This document shows, piece after piece, positions 46,801-59,639 of a stretch of DNA of 64,000 bases. The notes below the pieces were generated by a model. The model did not search any database, was not told the origin of the DNA, and saw only the letters and a list, made by a program, of their open reading frames with translations. The translations under genes were made by a program, and so were the position numbers. The stretch is taken from contig CM055618.1 of NCBI GenBank assembly GCA_029379385.1, forward strand, positions 8,380,134 to 8,444,133. The letters run 5' to 3'. The DNA is from Quillaja saponaria (lineage: Eukaryota; Streptophyta; Magnoliopsida; Fabales; Quillajaceae). Position 1 is the stretch's first letter. Each line of letters opens with the position of its first letter.

Positions 46801-46916
46801 AGATAAAGTTGGGTTTCTTGTCCACCGAAAAGAGTAGACATTGATAATATACACCCATGTGAATGTATGCTATCAATGTCCATTCTTTCTGGTGGACAAG
46901 AAACCCAACTCTATCT
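46801..46916. repeat. Near-perfect hairpin: 54-bp arms with a very short loop
   Basis: 46801-46854 pairs with 46861-46916. The core gttgggtttcttgtccacc is perfectly complementary, and the rest differs at only about eight positions. The shape fits a foldback MITE or a microRNA-like precursor. The left arm and its 40-bp upstream flank recur at 47838-47935. Confidence 0.88.
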
Positions 46917-46989
46917 ATTTATTCAAAATTAAAAAAGAAGGACATTATAGTAATTTAATTTGTAAATTCATAAATTTTAATATTTCCAA

Positions 46990-47160
46990 TGCAAATTTCT
47001 CTCTCCAAGACCTCCCCTTCTCCAATTTTCTTTCTGTCCTTCCCTCCATCTATCTGCCTTCCCTAAATTAGACAACATCTCTTCCTTCTCTCCATACCTC
47101 TACTGTCCCTCCCCTCACCCATCCTTTTTGTATTTTTCTCTCTCTCTTTCTCCCTCATCC
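46990..47160. repeat. Pyrimidine-rich tract
   Basis: About 170 bp dominated by C and T on the plus strand (many ctcc, cttcc and ctctctctc runs), with no coding sense. Confidence 0.8.
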
Positions 47161-47837
47161 TTACCAACATCAAACTTAAGTTACCCTTTACAACTTTACT
47201 GTCAATTTGCTACATTCGAAATTGACTTTTCTTAGCTAGAAAAGGCTAAAGAATCATTACTTGTTATGGGCTGGAGATGGAGATATGCAATTTAATGTTT
47301 TCTCATTAAATTCATAACCCATAAACAAAACTTATATAACTATTTGCTTTGCTTCTTAATCTTTAAACTCAATATTTGGTATTTCTTTTTTCAAGCTTTG
47401 TATTTCCTATATATGTCTTTACAGCTCCCTTCTCCAGTACTGTACACGACTCATATAGGAATCCAAAGGATATGTATGTAGATGAGCATGACGTGGGCAA
47501 GGGAGGATTGGAGAACTCAGAACTGATTTTGAATACAAATCTTATTTCAATAATTTGTCTGCAATAGTTTAATCAATTATGAAAAGAATATAAAGCACAG
47601 CTTTAGAATACCACACCGTCATTGCACCCACATGAAACCTTTGTTTTGAAAGATTGTGGTTAAGTAAACAATAAAACAAATAACTCAGCAAAGGCCATGG
47701 AACACAGAAGATGAATAATGAGGAAGGAGAGAGAAAAAAAAGAAGAGAGAAAGTGCCAGAGAGAAGTGGTTTTGTTGTGTTGGAAACGGAGATATAAGGT
47801 ATAAGGACACAAATTGGGGGACCATATTTTTTGCTTA

Positions 47838-47935
47838 TGTAAATTACATAAAACACTTTGTATTAAACTACATTAACAAAGATAGAGTTGAGTTTTTTGT
47901 CCACCTAAAAAAGTAGACATTGATAACGTACACTC
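47838..47935. repeat. Second copy of the hairpin's left arm and flank
   Basis: It repeats 46760-46855 (ttacataaaacactttt, attaaactacatta, then the arm with ttttgtccacc and gtagacattgata) in the same orientation, but no matching right arm follows. Half of the foldback element is missing or was never copied. Confidence 0.85.
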
Positions 47936-47995
47936 GCAATCGCATTAGTATATGTTAGAATTCCATATATATAAATATATATATATATTAGACTT

Positions 47996-48410
47996 TTCAT
48001 TTAAAAGTTAGTTTAATTTTTGAAATAGTGAAAAAATATCAATAGATATAAATTATTTATATATGTTTATTAACTTAGAATATTAGTCAATATGATTAAG
48101 TTAGAGAATAATTTTTATGTCATTAACCTATAACATCAGTAAATATGAATTGATTATATTTAAATTATTATATATTTTTTCTATTATTTAATTTATTAAA
48201 TTTTCAATTAATAGTATTTATTTATAGATAGTACAAACAATGAGGTTTTTATTTTCAAGTTAGTTTAATTTTTAAAATATTGAAAAAAATAAAAAACCAA
48301 TAGATATAAAATAAATATTCATTAATTTAGAACATTAGTAGATATGAACTATTTAGAAAATAATTTTTATATTCATTAACCTATAACATTAGTAAATATG
48401 ACTTAATTAA
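47996..48410. repeat. Diverged direct duplication, ~160-bp copies about 250 bp apart
   Basis: 47996-48156 and 48249-48410 share agttagtttaattttt, caatagatataaa, ataatttttat and cattaacctataacat in the same order, with many substitutions and indels. Confidence 0.8.
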
Positions 48411-51400
48411 AAAATGCATATTCATTTTCAATTATTTTTACTTTTCTATGTATTTATTAGTATTATATGTACCAACTTATTTATGTTAGATATTTACAAT
48501 TACTATAATATGCATTTTATTATAAGTGTCCATGTGTTTCTTAAAAAATTAACGTTTTTATGCCGTTTTCATACTGTTTTCCAAATCGTTTCTTTTTCCG
48601 AGCTTGTTAAAACGGTCTCTCGAAACAAAATTTTGTTCCTTGCCATTAAGTGAAAATCAATTCGTCAAATCTGGTTTTAACCATAATCACTGATTCTAAA
48701 GATGTGATAATGACAATAATGTTAAGTAAAATATTTTACTATTACTAAAAAAAAATTGAATATTTTTTCGTGTGGGGATATAAATGAACATAGCGAAAGA
48801 AGGAAATGACAAGAGAAGAGGAAGTTTAGAAGATAAAAAGTTGGAAAACTAAACTATTATGATAATTAACATAATACATATATAGATAATACTTCAAAAT
48901 ATTAAATATACTTAGTATTAATAAATTACATTATGTCCTTTGAATGGTAAATTTTAGAGATATTTAATAATGCCACGTGGCATTTCCTATCATTCGTGAC
49001 GTGCTACTTTTAATTGATTGGTTGTATCTCATGACATAACATTTTACAGTGTCATGTGCTACATTGAAATGGGATTTGTGACGATAAACTAAATAAACTC
49101 ATTTTAATAATTATTGTAACATATTATTTTCTCAAATTTGTACTTGTAAAAAATTAAGTTTGATTTGATAATACTATTTTTTGAGAGAGCAGAAGTTAAA
49201 TTTTTTATATTTGGTGAAAAAAAAATTAAGGTATTTTTGATTTGGGCTTTTAAAAGCCAGGTATACTTTTCAAAATATTTCAAATTGTGCTTTTAAAATA
49301 CTTTTAAAAGTTTAAAAGACTAATATAATCTCAACTTTTAATAAAAAATCGTATTTATCTTTTTATTAATTAATACAATAAATTAATTATCTTTTTTTTT
49401 TATTATCAATATCTATTATAGTCAATTTAAAATTTAAATCTTTAAATAAATTTTATAATGAATTTACCAATGAGTCTCCATCTGAATTTTGAATTAATGA
49501 AACGCAACATTAATCCAGTTGGCGAGAAGATGGAAATGCATATACTATCTTGCCACCAATGGCAAGGCACTCTAGTCCTTGCCATTTTCTTGCCATGTTT
49601 TCTTAGTAATATGGAAGGAAGTGGCGAGGAACCATCGCCCCCACCATTCTTGGCAAGACTGTTTTTAATCGTCATTCCCACGCCTCATTTCACGATAAAA
49701 ATAGTGCCAAAATGTTTTTCGTGAAAACTGACTTCACACCAAAAAAAGGCGAGGGAAGAGGTTTGCTCTTGCCTATTTTCCTAGTGAGACTGTGTTCCGA
49801 TGCAAAGAAACTTGACGTGTCAATCTTCTAAGATTAGATTGTGAAGCACAAAAAAAGAGAACCACAACGAGTAGGCTCAATTCTTCCTTTGCAAGACGTC
49901 CATTATAGAATAGAAGTATGAATATGAGAAATAATTACAGAATCTTGTGTTTTTAGTTTAGGTCACTCCCCCTTTATATAAGAGTCTACGACAAATAATT
50001 CATTTGTCATTTTTTTTTTCTCCAACGGAAAAAAAAAAAAAAAAAAAACTAATTTTCATGTCATAAAATAATTGATTTATGACTCTAATTAACAGTTAGT
50101 TTCCAACGTCTAATCTACAATGACTAATTGAGAAATAAATTTTGAAACACCCCCAAAATAAATAAAACTTGTAACCATAACCCCTTTAAGTTGTTTAGTT
50201 GAAAAAAGAAAGGTATTTAATTTTTAAATGTTTTCAAATGTAGTTTGGAGAAGTCCAAACAAGTAATGATGGTTCTATTTGTTAAGACTACATGCATTGA
50301 ATATAGAGATAGGAGAAGCCCTACTCCAAAAATAAAAATATCATAACCTCAAATTTCCAAAAGTGGGTTTTTTTTTTTTGGCTAACAATCCGAAAGTGGT
50401 TTAACATGTTATTAATCATATTGGGTTGATAATTATGTCAATGAATATATTGTACGTGTTGTGTGGACCGTATAACCCATTATTAATTATGTTTAGATAG
50501 GCTTCCTGTTTATTAAATAAATAGTACCATGTTACGATCAAGAATTTTGTCATAATTAATAATATTGTCCTGTTTGGGTAAGTCCAATCTAGTCAACTAA
50601 AAAAATTGTATACATATGCTATTTTCAGTATTTGTCTATTTAATTTATAAATTCATACACATCAATTCAGAAGAGTTGTGACTTTTCCAACAAATATGCG
50701 CATGTTTACAATAACTGTAATTTTTTATTTAATGAGTAATGTTATATGCACATATGTGATCATGTTTCTAATAATGAATTCCTTACAAGTGATTGATATG
50801 TATGATAATAAAATTTATCACTGTTCTCATAAATTTGTTTGTATAAAAAAAAGTGCATGTAGTATTATTCTTATTCAAATAACTATTTAAATTAATAAAC
50901 AAATAATTAACTGACACCAACCACAGTCAATTTCTGAATAGCTCATAATTTCTTATAAAATAATATTTTATTTTAAAGGTAACTACTAAATAAGCCGGAT
51001 ACTTTTATAAATTAAATTAATAATTGATTGATAGAACCTCAGTGGATGAAATGAAGCAGTATAATCGAAATTGGCTTTGTAGAAAACGATATCATTAAAT
51101 TTAAGCCTAACTATCCTTTGACAATAATGTCAAACATGAAGAAAATTAACATTTTAAGAGAATTACACTATATTATTTACAAATTAATTAGAGGTTTAGG
51201 AGCCATGTGCTTGCAGAACAACTAATTAATCCAATCATTCGTCTTCAAGACTTCAACACATGAATGTGTTGAATCCAGAAACTGCATTTTGCATCATATA
51301 AACTCTTGAAAGTACAAAACCAAAAGGTCTACCTAACATTAAATCATCATCATCATTAGCTTAGTTGATGCCGAAAGTTACTAATCTTAGCAATTAAATT

Positions 51401-52700
51401 TTAATTCATTGTTCACCCGACCCACTGGTATTATTACTTCTTATTTTTTTAATTATTTATATATGTAAATATTTTACATAAATATGAAATATTTTTTTTA
51501 TCTAAATATTAGATTTTAACGTATTGTTAAATATGTATTATTCAGTTTTCAATTATACTTTGTAATGCTAAGAACTTTTAGTTAGTGAAAATTTTTATAA
51601 GTTAGTAATTTTTTTAATATTTAAAACCTTAATATAGATCAAATATAATTAAAATTGTCAACATGACATACGCAAATTTTATATCGGGTAAAATTTTCAC
51701 TTACACGAATTTTTAAAAGTTGGATGAAATTTTAATTAATCGAATTTAGCCAAATAAAATAATATTTGGTCTCAACCCTCCCGGTTGTACACCTCTTGTT
51801 CTCCATTTTTGGAGTGTTAGTTTATGTGCTAACATAATATATTGGCCATTGTAACAGCTGATTACCACCAAACTGATTTCACGCCATCTTAAAGATGATA
51901 TCATTAAATAAATTCAACACCCCGTCACAGAAAAAATAATATCCTAATCAGACCCAAAGTTGAGTGCAGGAGTTCCAGCCAATTAATAATAAAAGGAACA
52001 AGGCTCATGATGCGATTGTGTTGGATACAGCTTAGGTCATTCTTTTTTGTTTATTCTGAGTATCCTTGTTACTTTACTTTTGTTTGTACCAATCAAAGAC
52101 TTGTTTTCTACTTAAAGCACAATCAATTATGAAAGCAATCCTTGCTTGTTTTCCTCATTATCCTATTTTTATAATTTACTGTATTTGAACCAAAAAAGAA
52201 AATCTTATTTTGCTCATAATCCTCAACACAAAACAATATAAACAATCACTCACTTTACGTACTTATTACACATGGGTGCTAGTATACAAAGTAAGTCTTC
52301 CCTCTCTATAATAAACAAACCTCATGTATGATGCAATGATAAGAAATAGAAAAGAAAGCGGTTACGCTTTCTTTAATCTTTCTTTTTTACCAAAAGGAAA
52401 AAAAATACAAAAAATAATGGCCTAATACTATCTCTGTTTAAAAAAACCAATGCTATCTACCTGGCACTGGAGTCTTTGTTGGATCTCTCCAGCTTTGCAA
52501 GCCAGACCTTTCCTCACAACATACAAATGACACAGTGTCTTCATCTCTCTAGCCTACACACACATACGATCATCCTCCTCCTTTTTTTACCCACAAAAGT
52601 TGGTGATGGACACAACCCACAAAAATTTGGATTTCCTTAGACACAAGAACAGGAAAAAAAAGAAAAAGGTAGACTCAAGTTTGTAAATTGTAATCCACCA
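48411..52700. other. AT-rich intergenic DNA
   Basis: No supported gene in 4.3 kb. Short ORFs at 49442-49724 (both strands) lack recognisable domains. A perfect G-box palindrome (gccacgtggc) lies near 48973-48982 but has no gene next to it. Confidence 0.55.
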
Positions 52701-53012
52701 TGATCATTAAATAACTATACCAGGAGTCTCCCCCCTCCATTAAGGGACTTCCATCTTGAACTTCTTGTTAAAAAATGATCCATATGTTCCATGTATAAAT
52801 TCAAACCACAGCAGTGGTGCTCCATCTATGCTCAGTTGTTGTGGCAGGTGTTGATCAACTCCAAAAGACAATCTGCAATTACCAAAATACAGATTAATCA
52901 ACAACTACTATTTTCGATTGAGAACTAGAAGAAAACTTATGAAATAAACTGTGGAGAAGAAGGCTTAGTACCTTGCCTATTATAATTTTGAGTGGAGTTG
53001 AGCAGGACAGAA

Positions 53013-54373
53013 TCATGATAGGACCCCATCCCCCATATTTCTTACTCTGATTTCCACATTCCTAAGATCGCGAAGGTGATGTAATATCTCTTGGAGAAGA
53101 TGCAATCCTTTGTCTCCTTTCCTCAAGGAGCTGATGCAGTGCTTTAGAAACTCCCTATCAGCCTCTAGAGCTTGTAGTCTCTCATTAACATGATCCACCT
53201 CCTCTTCCATTGCAAGCTTATTCTTCTCCACGTCAGCCTTTCCAACTGGAGAGTTTTGCAAAGAAGCAAAATGAAACCCATTTTCATTTCCATTAAGCAA
53301 CCCATCTTCTGTTTCCGCATCAATTGCATCAAATAGTGGAAGTAGTCTCTTGGCCTTTGCATCCATGATTTTCCTCTTACGATGATGATGCTTACCATTG
53401 ATTTCATTTGAATGGCCATTTGCAATACCATTTACCTCAATGCTGTAATCTAAATTGTCATAATAGCCATTCCCATTTTCTTCATGCTTGATTGATTTCA
53501 TGTGCTCGAAGTGTTCTTCGTCTTCATCTTCTTCATCACTCAACACTAACAGCTTTTCTTCCAACACCTTTAGCTGCTCTAGAATAGACAGTCTCTCTTC
53601 CTCAAAAATGACCATTGATTCCTCTATATATAAAACCGCATCTGCTGGGGTGTTCTGATCACTACGTTCTTGATGGTTTTCAAAATTATTTTCTTCCTTT
53701 GCTTCATGATTTAAGTCAACAGATAGTCCATCAGTATCCTCAGCAGTGCCAGTGCTACACGAAACGGAGGATGTTCTGCTTCTTGTGCTAACATCTCTTC
53801 TAGACATTACCATTTGCTCTTTAACCTCATAGTGGTGAACCTTCTTTCGATGCCTTTCTAGCTCTTTTTCTATCTCTTGCTTCTCTTTCTCCCGCTTTAC
53901 CATCAACTCATTCAAGATCTGCAATGCCTCTTGGTCATACTCAGATTGTTCTTCCATCATTCTTTGATACTGCAAAGCTTCCATCTGCATTGCCGCTTTC
54001 TCTTCCTGAAGCCTATTTATCATTGCCATTGTCTGGTTTGCTGCTACTGCTGATGCATTTCTTTCTTCTTCTAGTTCTGCATATAATGAATTCAGTACCT
54101 TTCTTTCAGATATCAGAGCTGATTTTAACTTCTCAATGGTCACCTCACCACCTTCTAAATCGCTTATGAAACTTCCATCCAAGGACTCTTCTGTTCCTGA
54201 TTCCTTCCTATCAAGCAATAGCAATTTCTTCTGTACCTGAAGGCTTTCTACAGAAGTGGGAGTATCAGGAACTCTCTCTTCCTCAATGTCATTAAGCTCC
54301 CAACATGATGAAAAAAGGTTTCCTACGGTTTGCATACTTGTTGTAACTGACATGGTTTTGAATTCTAGAAGTT
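53013..54373 (-). CDS. Myosin-binding protein exon 3 (GTD-binding coiled coil)
   Basis: Starts after TGAAG in phase, encodes the DUF593 coiled coil and ends VRNMGDGVLS with its stop at 53013-53015. The weak polypyrimidine context of the acceptor makes the exact first codon slightly uncertain, but frame with exon 2 holds. Confidence 0.9.
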
Positions 54374-56189
54374 CTTCATTAAAAGACAAAATAAGAAAAT
54401 GAGGTAGTTAAAAAGATTAACTTCTCAATTTCTAACAAGAAGATCAATAAGAAGTTAAAACTTACCACTATCATCCTCACTGTGAAACTTGATAGAGCTA
54501 GTAGAAGGATCTTCTTGTATGCGTTGATTAAAATCCAGAAGAATATCTTGGGATTGATATTCATCCACTTGCTCCTGCTCTGGAATTTCTGTCCCTATTG
54601 AGACCTCTGCCTCATATTCATTATTCTGCATTTGTCCTGATTCTTCAGATGCTGCAGTGAGGAAAATTATTTTTAAAACTATGTAAAACCAAGATAAAAC
54701 AATTTAAAGATTAAGTAGATTAAAAAAAGGTACCTATATGAACATCTAAATCTATTCCTCTTCTCTCTTCATTTGCTTGAATATCATCAATAGGATTTTG
54801 AGGTTCTTCTGCAATACTGACTTGTTGGTATTCCTGCTTCTCCAACTTTTCTTCTTCTGCTTGTAGAACTGAGGAGCTCAAATTCTCCCTTAAATCCATT
54901 GATTCAACAAAAGCTTCACTTGGCACCTCTCTTCTGTCATGGGTTGGAAGTAGTGTTGCTATATCACCTGAAGTATGCCAATTCTCCATAACCGGTTTCT
55001 GATCTTCTGACTCAATCATCATATCAAAATCCAAAATTACATCTTCATTTTCTTGATCTTCCACCTTATATCTATTTTGATTTTGGATTTCTGAGGTCGT
55101 AGAGCCAATCAATTCAACTGGAACCAAGTGACAATCATTGCGATCAATGTAAAACTCCAGGTGTTGAGGTGAAATTTCCTGCGATGTATCCTTACGACAA
55201 GCAACTTTTGTGGTCTGATCACAAGCAAATTGATAGTCCATGAGGGACTTCATACTTTCCTCATGGTTGTATTCTTGCTCGTTTTCTATAACCATATCCA
55301 ATTTATAATCTTTATCATCTACAATTTCCTTGCCACCATCACATACATAGCGTGCATAACTATCATCTCCATCCTCTTCTCTTTTGCCTGAACCTCCATC
55401 AGAATCAGAAGCCATATGGTTTTCCCTGTTTTCTTCAGTACTCTGTTCATCTTCATGGTGATCAACCACAAAATTCGATCTGCTTCCTTCAGAATCAGAA
55501 GCCATATGGTTTTCCCTGTTTTCTTCAGTACTCCGTTCATCTTCATGGTGATCAACCACAAAATCCGATCTGCTTCCATCCGAATGATCAGCTTCATCAA
55601 TCTCTGCATCAACACCTTCTTGTGTAATCAAATTCTGCTTCTGGGTATAATCCAAAACCCCCCAAGAAGGGTTAATAAGAATACAAGGAGGGTACAATCT
55701 GCTGTCTAGGTTTACACCACAGCAAGAACAACTTGGACTTTCTTCCCCATTCACAATTGCTGTACCATCACCCTCCTGAATAATACCTATCTGATTCATC
55801 CATGGAAAGAAACCAAAATTCTTGGACAATTTAACATGATCTGGTTGGAATGAGGATGAGCACTCCTCACACATATCTTGGGATTCAGCCAATTTTTTAT
55901 GATTCAAGCAGTAACCCAGTTTGGAAATCTCAGAAGCATGAGCTTCGCAAATAAGATCTCTATAAGAATTCTTGTTCTTTCCTTGCTCAATGATATGATC
56001 AAGCCTAGAACACCATAAGCAAGGTCTTTTAAGGCCAAAGCACTCGGAAAATTTGATGATCAAATAAGAAAACAAAGAATTTAGAAGAAGAAGAATGATC
56101 AGAATCCATTCAAGGATAGCATAGACGAGAATAAGGGTGATCTTGTTGGTATTTCTATGCAACATTGTTGCAAACTTGTTGGCAGCCAT
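53013..56189 (-). CDS. Myosin-binding protein with GTD-binding (DUF593) domain (three exons, 1000 aa)
   Basis: Minus-strand exons 54734-56189, 54466-54651 and 53013-54373, phase-1 introns with clear GT/AG borders; lengths sum to 3003 nt. The protein has a hydrophobic membrane anchor at about residues 17-45 (ITLILVYAILEWILIILLLL) and a conserved Cys-rich patch after it (GLKRPCLWCSRLDH). A long acidic, disordered middle follows, then a coiled-coil GTD-binding domain at about 625-730 (LKSALISERKVLNSLYAELE, EEERNASAVAANQTMAMI). The C-terminus is conserved (LLQEILHHLRDLRNVEIRVR). MyoB proteins sit on vesicle membranes and bind the globular tail of class XI myosins to drive cytoplasmic streaming; that role is from family knowledge. 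The start is the first ATG of the frame and opens the typical N-terminus. Exon 1 contains a 30-residue tandem repeat. Confidence 0.93.
54466..54651 (-). CDS. Myosin-binding protein exon 2
   Basis: 186 bp, acceptor CTGCAG and donor GTAAGT, phase 1 at both ends. It encodes an acidic linker (EYEAEVSIGTEIPEQEQVDE). Confidence 0.85.
54734..56189 (-). CDS. Myosin-binding protein exon 1 (membrane anchor, acidic region)
   Basis: 485 codons plus one base, ending before GTACC. It holds the transmembrane anchor, cysteine pairs (LWCSRLDH, MCEECSSSF, CSCCGVNLDSRLYPP) and an Asp/Glu-rich, low-complexity middle. Confidence 0.92.
55398..55577 (-). repeat. Two-copy 90-bp coding repeat in the myosin-binding protein
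   Basis: Two adjacent 90-bp units (30 residues each, GSRS(D/N)FVVDHHEDE then STEENRENHMASDS) differ at only about four bases, so the duplication is recent. Frame is preserved. Confidence 0.95.
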
Positions 56190-57289
56190 AGTTGATGCCT
56201 TGTTCTTCTGGTTATGTACAATGGAAGAAATTGTATAGGATATGAGAGAATAAATTATAAGGAATTACTAGATTGAGAGATAGAAAGAGTTGATTGTTAT
56301 CAACTAGAATTTTCAGACAAGATTTGAAAGTGTATTCAGAGATAAAGAGAGAGTAGAATTAATGTAGAGGAGCAAGTGGTTTTATTTAGACTGAAAAAGC
56401 CAGTTTGAATAGAATGACAACCAAAGAAGACTGGAGCCGAGGGAAAAAAAGTTTGTGATTGGGTCAAAGAAAATAAAAGAATGTTTTTTTTTTTTTTTTT
56501 CTTTCTTTTCTCTCACTAAGGATCATGTGCAACTACTTTTGAAGGAAGCAGATTTTCTGTTAAAAATGCAGTATATTTCGAAGATCAATTTTATATGAGT
56601 ATAATGACTTGTACTAAAAGATCACGAGTTTTCTTTATACCCAAACAACATCTTTGTATTCCTGCCAGCCCGACTCATCTTTTCTACTTGGGAAACAATT
56701 AGATTGGCCTACCAAACCGCACACATGAGCTAATGGACCCTCTCAAAGTAAAGTGTGGGGCCCATCATGGATGCAGAAGCTTGAGTTCATTATCTGGGTC
56801 TTGGAGGTTTGTGTTTTTATATGAAACTTAAATGTCTCCAACTGAGATTAAATAAAGTTTTCTATTTTCATTCTTATTGTGTTCACAACCATTGTTTTTA
56901 TGTGTCTTTATTATTATTTACGTTAAATTACAACTCTGGTCCTTATAATTTGTATCATATTTTAATTTAGGCTTTATATTTTAAAATGCAACAATCAAAT
57001 TCCTTAAATTTTAAAATTAATTTAGTTAAATCTTTATCATCATCTTCCATCTAAATTAACATGGACAGAGGTGACGTGAACAAAGAAACCTAACGTGACT
57101 TTAGTGGACAGTTGCATATGGTAAGCACCCTCTTATGTGGGCATTAAAAGATGAGAAATTAAAACTCCAACCCAAAACGATCCTGTTTCTTTCTTTCTTT
57201 ATCTTAAAACCCATATTCTTCATCTCAAGCCTACAAAAAACAAAAACAAACCATTGTTTGGTTCATAAGCTTCTTATTCTCTACATGTT
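56190..57289. promoter_or_regulatory. 5' region of the myosin-binding protein gene and intergenic DNA
   Basis: Purine-rich leader-like sequence lies directly upstream of the start codon (56190-56370), and a T/A tract lies at 56485-56500. No second gene is seen up to the GRF finger exon. Confidence 0.45.
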
Positions 57290-57349
57290 TTGCTCATATC
57301 CACTACTTGCTGGATTTGTTTTACTAAAATAAGCTTCCTCAACAATCAA

Positions 57350-57476
57350 TACTGGTACAACACAAGTAAGGCTCGGGTTTCTCCTAAATTATGTGCTTGT
57401 GGCAAGGAAGCAATGAGTTACACTGCTTGGGACCACAACGCTGATCAAAGGTATTGGGGATGTGCAAATTTATGGG
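57350..57476 (+). CDS. GRF-type zinc finger exon (partial gene or TE-derived)
   Basis: Encodes PKLCACGKEAMSYTAW followed by DQRYWGCANLW, the CxCG...RxxWGCxN signature of zf-GRF domains, and ends at a good donor (TTTATGG then GTAAGT). Neither a start codon with good context nor a following exon was identified. GRF fingers occur in nucleic-acid enzymes and in many plant transposon-related proteins, so this may be a scrap of one. Confidence 0.6.
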
Positions 57477-57944
57477 TAAGTATGCTGCTGGAGATCAAAG
57501 TCATTTTTAAGGTTCATTAGATATCCCAACCAAAACTAAATTATGTGATTTTTAGAGTGGTTATCATCAAAACTATTTCATTTGGATTGTAATCGGCACG
57601 GGTGGAGGCATTTGATAATTCAACAAAAGAATAAATTTTTTCATTTCCAAGCTACGGTTGATTGGTAGAAGAAATTTGCAATGAAATCATGTTTTATGGT
57701 AGTGGTTGCATTGATACAATGTCTTCTGCGCAATTCTTAATTAATTTTTTTAATGTAAAATGCAATTTTATTTATGGATATCTAATGTTGCTATTTGAGT
57801 GAGGTTGGTGAGTTTTTGTATTGTATGATGCACTGATAATTATAGAATTACAACTGCATTTTGTTTATAGTATCCTGAATTTATCAATTTTTTTTTTTCA
57901 CATTTCAGACTTAGGTTTTAACCTTTTTATTTTTATTTTAATCA
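57477..57944. other. Noncoding stretch before the LINE
   Basis: No gene seen; it may be intron or 3' sequence of the GRF finger gene. Confidence 0.45.
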
Positions 57945-58580
57945 TTCTTTTCTTGTCACTTAACTCCGCTAGAGGTTACTCTATCGGTCCCAAGCCCGGA
58001 TAAAGGAGGAGGATTGTAATAGGTTGACGGCTAACGTAAAACTAGTCAAACTCTATAACGATGAATCCTACTGAATATTTGTTGGGGCATAACTCTCTTA
58101 AAGACGCGTTGCATTGGATCCTGGGTTTAGTGAGAAATGAGCAAGGGTTGGGTTGTCACATCCTTAGTGGCGCACCACATCAGCGCCCGGGTGTGGTGCA
58201 AAATGAGCAAGAGATCTCGTATTGAGGGTGGGTGCAGGTAAAGAATCTAGTCCAAGATAAGATTCGCATAGCTACTTGGAACATAGGAACTCTTACTAGT
58301 AATTTGAGAGAGCTTGTAGATACTATGAGTAGAAGGAGGATTAATACTGCTTGCTAACAAGAAACTAAGTGGGTAGGAGAAAAATAGAGAGAACAAGATT
58401 CAAGATGTGGTATACTGATAAAACTAGAAATATGAATGAAGTGACGATTATTATAAATGAAAATTTGTTGAAGTCAAGAGGAAAGGTGATAGAATAATTT
58501 TAGTAAAATTGATGACAGACGAGGAGGCCTTCAATATCATTAGCACCTATGCTCCACAAATAGGACTGGAATAATCTACA

Positions 58581-58784
58581 ATGAAGGCTTTTTGGGATAA
58601 TTTAAAGGAGATAGTCTTAGCAGTACTTTCAGGAGAGAAACTGTTTATTGGTACAGATTTGAATAGTAATGTAGGAAGTACTAATGAAGGTTTTGAGAAA
58701 GTACATGGAGGATATGGTTATAAAGAGAGGAATGAGGGTGGAGAGTTTATTTTATATTTTGTGGTTGCGTATGATTTAATTTAA
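58581..58784 (+). pseudogene. RTE LINE endonuclease fragment
   Basis: Open piece with LFIGTDLNSNVGSTNEGFE and VHGGYGYKERNEGGEF, the central catalytic part of the APE-type endonuclease in plant RTE elements (usual wording GGDLNGHVG). Confidence 0.8.
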
Positions 58785-59639
58785 CTAGCACATTCTTTAA
58801 GAAACAAGAGTCGCACTTAGTCACCTTTAGTAACGGGTCGAATAAGAGCCAAATATATTTTGTTCTAACTAGGAGGGTTGATAGAGCGGTTTGTAAGGAT
58901 TGTAAAGTTATATCTGGCGAGTGTTTAGTGTCTCAGCAAAACTTATGATTGTGGATGTTGGTGTTAAGCGTTGGAAGCAAAAACATAGAAGTAATAAGTA
59001 TAGTAGAACTAGATGGTGGAATTTGAATGGAGGGAAGATGGCTATTTTTTTTTTACAGGGTGATCCTTGGAGGGTTGAGGGTGAGTCTAATATGATTTGG
59101 GATGAGATGGCGAATCGTATAAGGAATACGACTAGAGAGGTGTTAGGAGAAAGTAAAGGACGTGAACCTCTTACTAGGGACACATGCTGGTGGAATTAAG
59201 AAGTTCAACAAGCTGTTAAAGTTAAAAAATAGTATTATAAAATATTACACGAGTATAAAAATGAAGATAATTATAAATGTTTTAAACAAGCTAGAAAAAT
59301 GCTAAGAAAGCGGTTAGAGAAATTAGAGACAAGGCTTGTGAAGGACTTTACTAAAAGTTAGAGACAAAATGGAGAGAAGAATATTTATAGGATTGCCAAG
59401 CAAAGAGAAAGACGAACTAAAAACTTAAATCGTATTAAGTGCATTAAGAATGAGGTTGATAGGGTTTTAGTTAAGGAAGAAGAGATTAATGAGAGATGAC
59501 GAACTTATTTCAATACTTTATTTAATAGAGAGTCAAGGGGTGATATTAGAGACGTTGATGATGCTTTTAATGATACTAACAACCGATTTGTTAGTCAGAT
59601 TAAAGTACAAGAGGTTAAAGAAGTTATTTATAAGATGAA

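Noticed and set aside
48973..48982. Perfect G-box palindrome as a promoter element
   Set aside because: No gene starts within several kilobases on either strand, so a regulatory role cannot be supported.
49442..49724. Overlapping ORFs on both strands
   Set aside because: No recognisable domain, no splice or start context, and mirrored on both strands; most likely chance.
53165..53431. ORFs inside the myosin-binding and NBS-LRR coding exons on other frames
   Set aside because: They are shadows of the real reading frames and carry no family features.
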